Below, piece by piece: positions 61,390-64,000 of a stretch of 64,000 bases of DNA. This stretch comes from Bin87 sp965262485. GTDB taxonomy: Bacteria; Chloroflexota; Dehalococcoidia; Lucifugimonadales; UBA3495. The notes under the pieces were generated by a model, which saw only the letters and a list, made by a program, of their open reading frames with translations, did not search any database and was not told the origin of the DNA. The position numbers were made by a program, and so were the translations under genes. Each line of letters starts with the position of its first letter. The stretch's first letter is position 1. Location of the stretch: contig OZ253540.1 in NCBI GenBank assembly GCA_965262485.1, positions 3,968,001 through 4,032,000 of the forward strand, read 5' to 3'.

Positions 61390-61605
61390 TGCAGGAACTC
61401 CTTGTCGTGCTGCCGGCAGTACAACCACGTCCGGCGCCGGTTATCTGCGGGCATTATACATAACGGCACACACCCGGCCGGGCCGCTTGAGGCTGGCTGC
61501 GGTTTCCACCAGCGTTACGAGAGACGGGCGTGACGAGAGACGGGATGGTACGCGCGGGAGACCGGGGCCAGCCACGGTTACAGCATGGGGAAGGCCAGGG
61601 GATGA

Positions 61606-61926
61606 TCAGTCGCCGCCGGAGTTGCGGCGGGTTACCCATGAGCTGCGAGCATTGCCGTCTGCGGAATCGCGGGAGCGTCGCGCATAATCGACGATGCGGG
61701 TTATGATGGCGGCAACGCCGAGACCGGCGGCTGCGCCCAATGGAAAAGCAATCAGCGCCGCCGCGGCGCCCAGCACAATCATCACGTGCGGCTCCACGAT
61801 GGATCGGTCGTTGAGCGCGGCGATGAAGCTGAAACGGGCGAAGATAGACCAGGCAACGTAAACGCCCGCCGCGATTCCGCCGGCCGCGGCTCCCAATATG
61901 TAGGGAAGCCTGGTTGAGTTAAACAT
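61606..61926 (-). CDS. Hypothetical membrane protein
   Basis: A 106-residue protein with two or three hydrophobic spans (about 7-30, 45-80) and a basic, Ser/Arg-rich tail. ATG 61926 is the natural start; the frame is open further up. No family recognised. Confidence 0.55.
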   Translation of the reverse strand: MFNSTRLPYILGAAAGGIAAGVYVAWSIFARFSFIAALNDRSIVEPHVMIVLGAAAALIAFPLGAAAGLGVAAIITRIVDYARRSRDSADGNARSSWVTRRNSGGD

Positions 61927-62097
61927 TGGTGAACCTGTGGGGACCGGGCCAGCGCCGGGGTTGATACACAAAGTGTGGTGTGTAAATTGCGGTAATTGCA
62001 GTCATGATTGCTTCAAACGTAGTCGATTAACGGAGCAATTCTAGCATAGTTTCGGCGATTATTCGCGTGTTATGTGAACTGAATTCGTAACGTGACA

Positions 62098-62126
62098 TTG
62101 ACAAAAGTAGTATGACAGCGTATTAA
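62098..62126 (+). promoter_or_regulatory. Promoter of the solute-binding protein gene
   Basis: TTGACA (62098-62103) and TATTAA (62121-62126) are 17 bases apart; the leader is about 70 bases. Confidence 0.7.
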
Positions 62127-62201
62127 TCCGAACTCATCCCACCAAGTTGGCGAGCGAGAAATCCGGCGGCGCTGACGTGACAAAGGAGCGTAGCTCGAAT
62201 C

Positions 62202-64000
62202 ATGCGATCAGGACGATTATTGGATATCCGGCTGCTGTTTGCAGTTGGTCTGGCGGCCGCGCTGATCGGCGCCGTGGCCTGCGGTTCGTCCGGGGAACCG
62301 GACGCGGCAACCGACGGCGCCGGCGCAGACACGGCTGCTTCTACGGGAGCGACCGATGGGTCTACCACCGGCGACACGACTGCGTCTCCTGAAACCACCG
62401 CAGAGCCGTCGGCTTACCAGATTACCGGCGGACACGTGAACCTGCTGGTTACCAACATCGGCAACGGCAAACTGGACCCGTTCCTGACCGAAGGCGAAGA
62501 CCTGAAATTCCAGCGGATTTTCCAGGCTCCCCTGGTTGGCGGCAAGGGCGGCAGCGAGTTGACTCCATCGGTGGCGCAAGACTGGTCGGTCAGCGCAGAT
62601 GGAAAGGTTTGGACCTTCACCATCAATGTCGGCGTGATCAAAGCCCATGATGGAAACGTGATCACCCGCGACGACGTGTTCTTCAACTTGGATTCCAGGT
62701 TGGGAGAAGAAGCGCTGCGGTTGCTTGAGACGACCTATTACGAGCCGCGCGACGTTGCTCTGACGGCGTTAATCGATGGTGTAACGAAGGGGCCGGCGGA
62801 CGATCAGGTCCAGATTACATTCAACACAGTGCGGCTGGACTTCGCCTTCAACTGGTCTGAAAACTCGCAGGGCGCAAATCCCATGATCGTTCCCGAAGCG
62901 TCGATGCGGGAGCGGGCCGGCGCCACCGGGTTCGAGGGTTATGAAACTGACCCCGTTGGCATCGGATCCATGCGCGTTACGGATTTCGTGCTGGAGCAGA
63001 AATATTCATTCGAGCGGTTTGATGATTTCTTCTGGACTCCCGAAAACGGGTACGATGAAGATCGCAGAGTAACGTTCGACACCCTGACTATTGAACTGGT
63101 GCCCGAACCGGCGGCCCGTCTGGCTGCACTGCGCAGCGGCGATGCACAGTTGATTGAAGCCAACATCAACATGATTGGCGATATCGAGAGTATCGACGGC
63201 GCTTCGGTTGCCTGGCAAAACGAGTCGTCTTACAACCTGGTGGTGTACGTGGACTGCTGGCAAGAGACGATGTGGTGCTATCGCAAGGAAGCGCGTCAGG
63301 CAGCTGAACACGCAATCGACAAGGACCTCATCGTCAATGACCTGTACACCCCGCAAGCGGTAGCCGCCAACGGCTTTTCCCATGTGACCCCTAACGCGTT
63401 GGGCTGGGGCGAAAACCTGGCGCCACGGCCGTACGATCTGGAGAAGTCTTACGAGCTGCTGAAATCGATCGGATTCGGCGGCCCCAATGGCGACGACGGG
63501 ACCGACGCCAACGGCGAACAGGTGTCTTTCACCGTTTATACCTGGGAAGCGGGAGACCTTCCGGGATTGCCTGACCTGGCCCAGCTATACAAAGATTTCT
63601 GGGTTGACGGCCTGGGTTGGGATGTAAAGGTAGTCGTTGGAGACGCTGCGTCCACCCGCCAGCAATGGAACAACCGTGAGCTGCCGGGCGACGTGCTGGT
63701 ACGTACCAATGAAGCTCGGTACGACGGAACGTCCATCGCCCAGGGCTCGTACCTGAACAAGGAAATCGCCTGGCGGGTAATTGACGACCCGGCGCTGGAA
63801 CCTTGGGCCAGCACTACGACTCCCAGGGTGATGGAGGGTCTGTCCGACCTGAACCCCGACACGCGTCATGCCACGTACAATGCGATGTGGGATTACCTGC
63901 AGGAGGAGACCCACTGGGGCGACGGTTTCCATACCAACGTACCCTGGGGGTTGGGCTCTGAGATAGAGTCCTACGAACCCTGGAGCCTGGTACCGTATGT
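62202..64000 (+). CDS. ABC transporter solute-binding lipoprotein, family 5 (cut by window edge)
   Basis: At least 599 residues. A signal peptide (about 1-26) ends in the lipobox IGAVAC, followed by a Thr/Ser/Asp-rich linker to about residue 70. The mature part follows the oligopeptide/nickel-binding pattern: LKFQRIFQAPLVGGKGGSEL, WSVSADGKVWTFTINVGVIK, LVPEPAARLAALRSGDAQLI and RQAAEHAIDKDLIVNDLYTP. It would capture peptides or similar substrates for an ABC importer encoded beyond the window. AAGGAG is 14 bases before ATG 62202. Confidence 0.9.
   Translation, partial: MRSGRLLDIRLLFAVGLAAALIGAVACGSSGEPDAATDGAGADTAASTGATDGSTTGDTTASPETTAEPSAYQITGGHVNLLVTNIGNGKLDPFLTEGEDLKFQRIFQAPLVGGKGGSELTPSVAQDWSVSADGKVWTFTINVGVIKAHDGNVITRDDVFFNLDSRLGEEALRLLETTYYEPRDVALTALIDGVTKGPADDQVQITFNTVRLDFAFNWSENSQGANPMIVPEASMRERAGATGFEGYETDPVGIGSMRVTDFVLEQKYSFERFDDFFWTPENGYDEDRRVTFDTLTIELVPEPAARLAALRSGDAQLIEANINMIGDIESIDGASVAWQNESSYNLVVYVDCWQETMWCYRKEARQAAEHAIDKDLIVNDLYTPQAVAANGFSHVTPNALGWGENLAPRPYDLEKSYELLKSIGFGGPNGDDGTDANGEQVSFTVYTWEAGDLPGLPDLAQLYKDFWVDGLGWDVKVVVGDAASTRQQWNNRELPGDVLVRTNEARYDGTSIAQGSYLNKEIAWRVIDDPALEPWASTTTPRVMEGLSDLNPDTRHATYNAMWDYLQEETHWGDGFHTNVPWGLGSEIESYEPWSLVPY

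Overview
The window looks like a chromosomal segment of a high-GC bacterium, most likely a Chloroflexota member of the Dehalococcoidia/SAR202 type. This is inferred from gene content: a ccmABCDE set with a Cys-type CcmE, a dnaJ-hspR-clpB operon, a DUF1501/DUF1800 pair, several CoA-transferase, GMC and LLM oxidoreductase genes, a LexA of the standard bacterial type, and many TTG/GTG starts with strong GGAGG ribosome sites. No 16S rRNA or other decisive marker is present, so the taxonomy is an inference. About 90 features are listed; most are ordinary housekeeping or catabolic genes.

Layout. 0-10 kb: edge of a restriction-modification pair, family III CoA-transferase, small membrane proteins, inositol-monophosphatase-like enzyme, Nudix hydrolase, gyrB, hpt, gamma-glutamyltransferase. 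10.6-22.9 kb: fumC, a GMC oxidoreductase, an SDR and acyl-CoA ligase pair, the cytochrome c maturation genes ccmABCDE, and korAB (2-oxoacid:ferredoxin oxidoreductase). In this block the + strand has C equal to or above G whichever strand is coding, the opposite of both flanks, which suggests an inverted segment. 23-33 kb: rpsT, lexA, the translation operon nusA-ylxR-infB-rbfA-truB with an NrtS-like gene at its end, then cysM-moeB and an Rrf2 regulator. 34-42.6 kb: PaaI thioesterase, a four-gene set with larB, a flippase-like protein and UbiA, then the heat-shock genes dnaJ-hspR-clpB divergent from hsp20, and tRNA-Asn.

42.8-46 kb holds a Na/Pi cotransporter gene whose first 250 bases plus upstream flank (347 bp, three mismatches) are duplicated on the far side of a HARE-HTH/GIY-YIG nuclease gene. 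That nuclease gene carries an in-frame amber codon after a strong ribosome site. 46-54.4 kb: isochorismatase-like hydrolase, second GMC oxidoreductase, NHL protein, DUF1501 and DUF1800 proteins, LLM flavin oxidoreductase, lactonase. 54.5-58.2 kb is an insertion: a three-gene operon of an HNH-helicase protein, a 222-residue unknown and a 77-residue CxxC protein, bounded by two copies (about 90% identical) of the 3' end of the adjacent MFS transporter gene. The helicase gene is broken three ways: a 145-bp MITE with a perfect 10-bp target duplication, a -1 frameshift and a nonsense codon. 58-64 kb: two paralogous MFS transporters, a cupin protein, and an ABC transporter solute-binding lipoprotein that runs off the window.

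Intergenic DNA is unusually rich in short palindromic and MITE-like repeats. Three elements share the same CAGGGCCTTTC-type ends but carry different internal modules, and direct repeats flank each of them. I consider this modular MITE family, and the two insertions bounded by copies of neighbouring gene ends, the most interesting content of the window.
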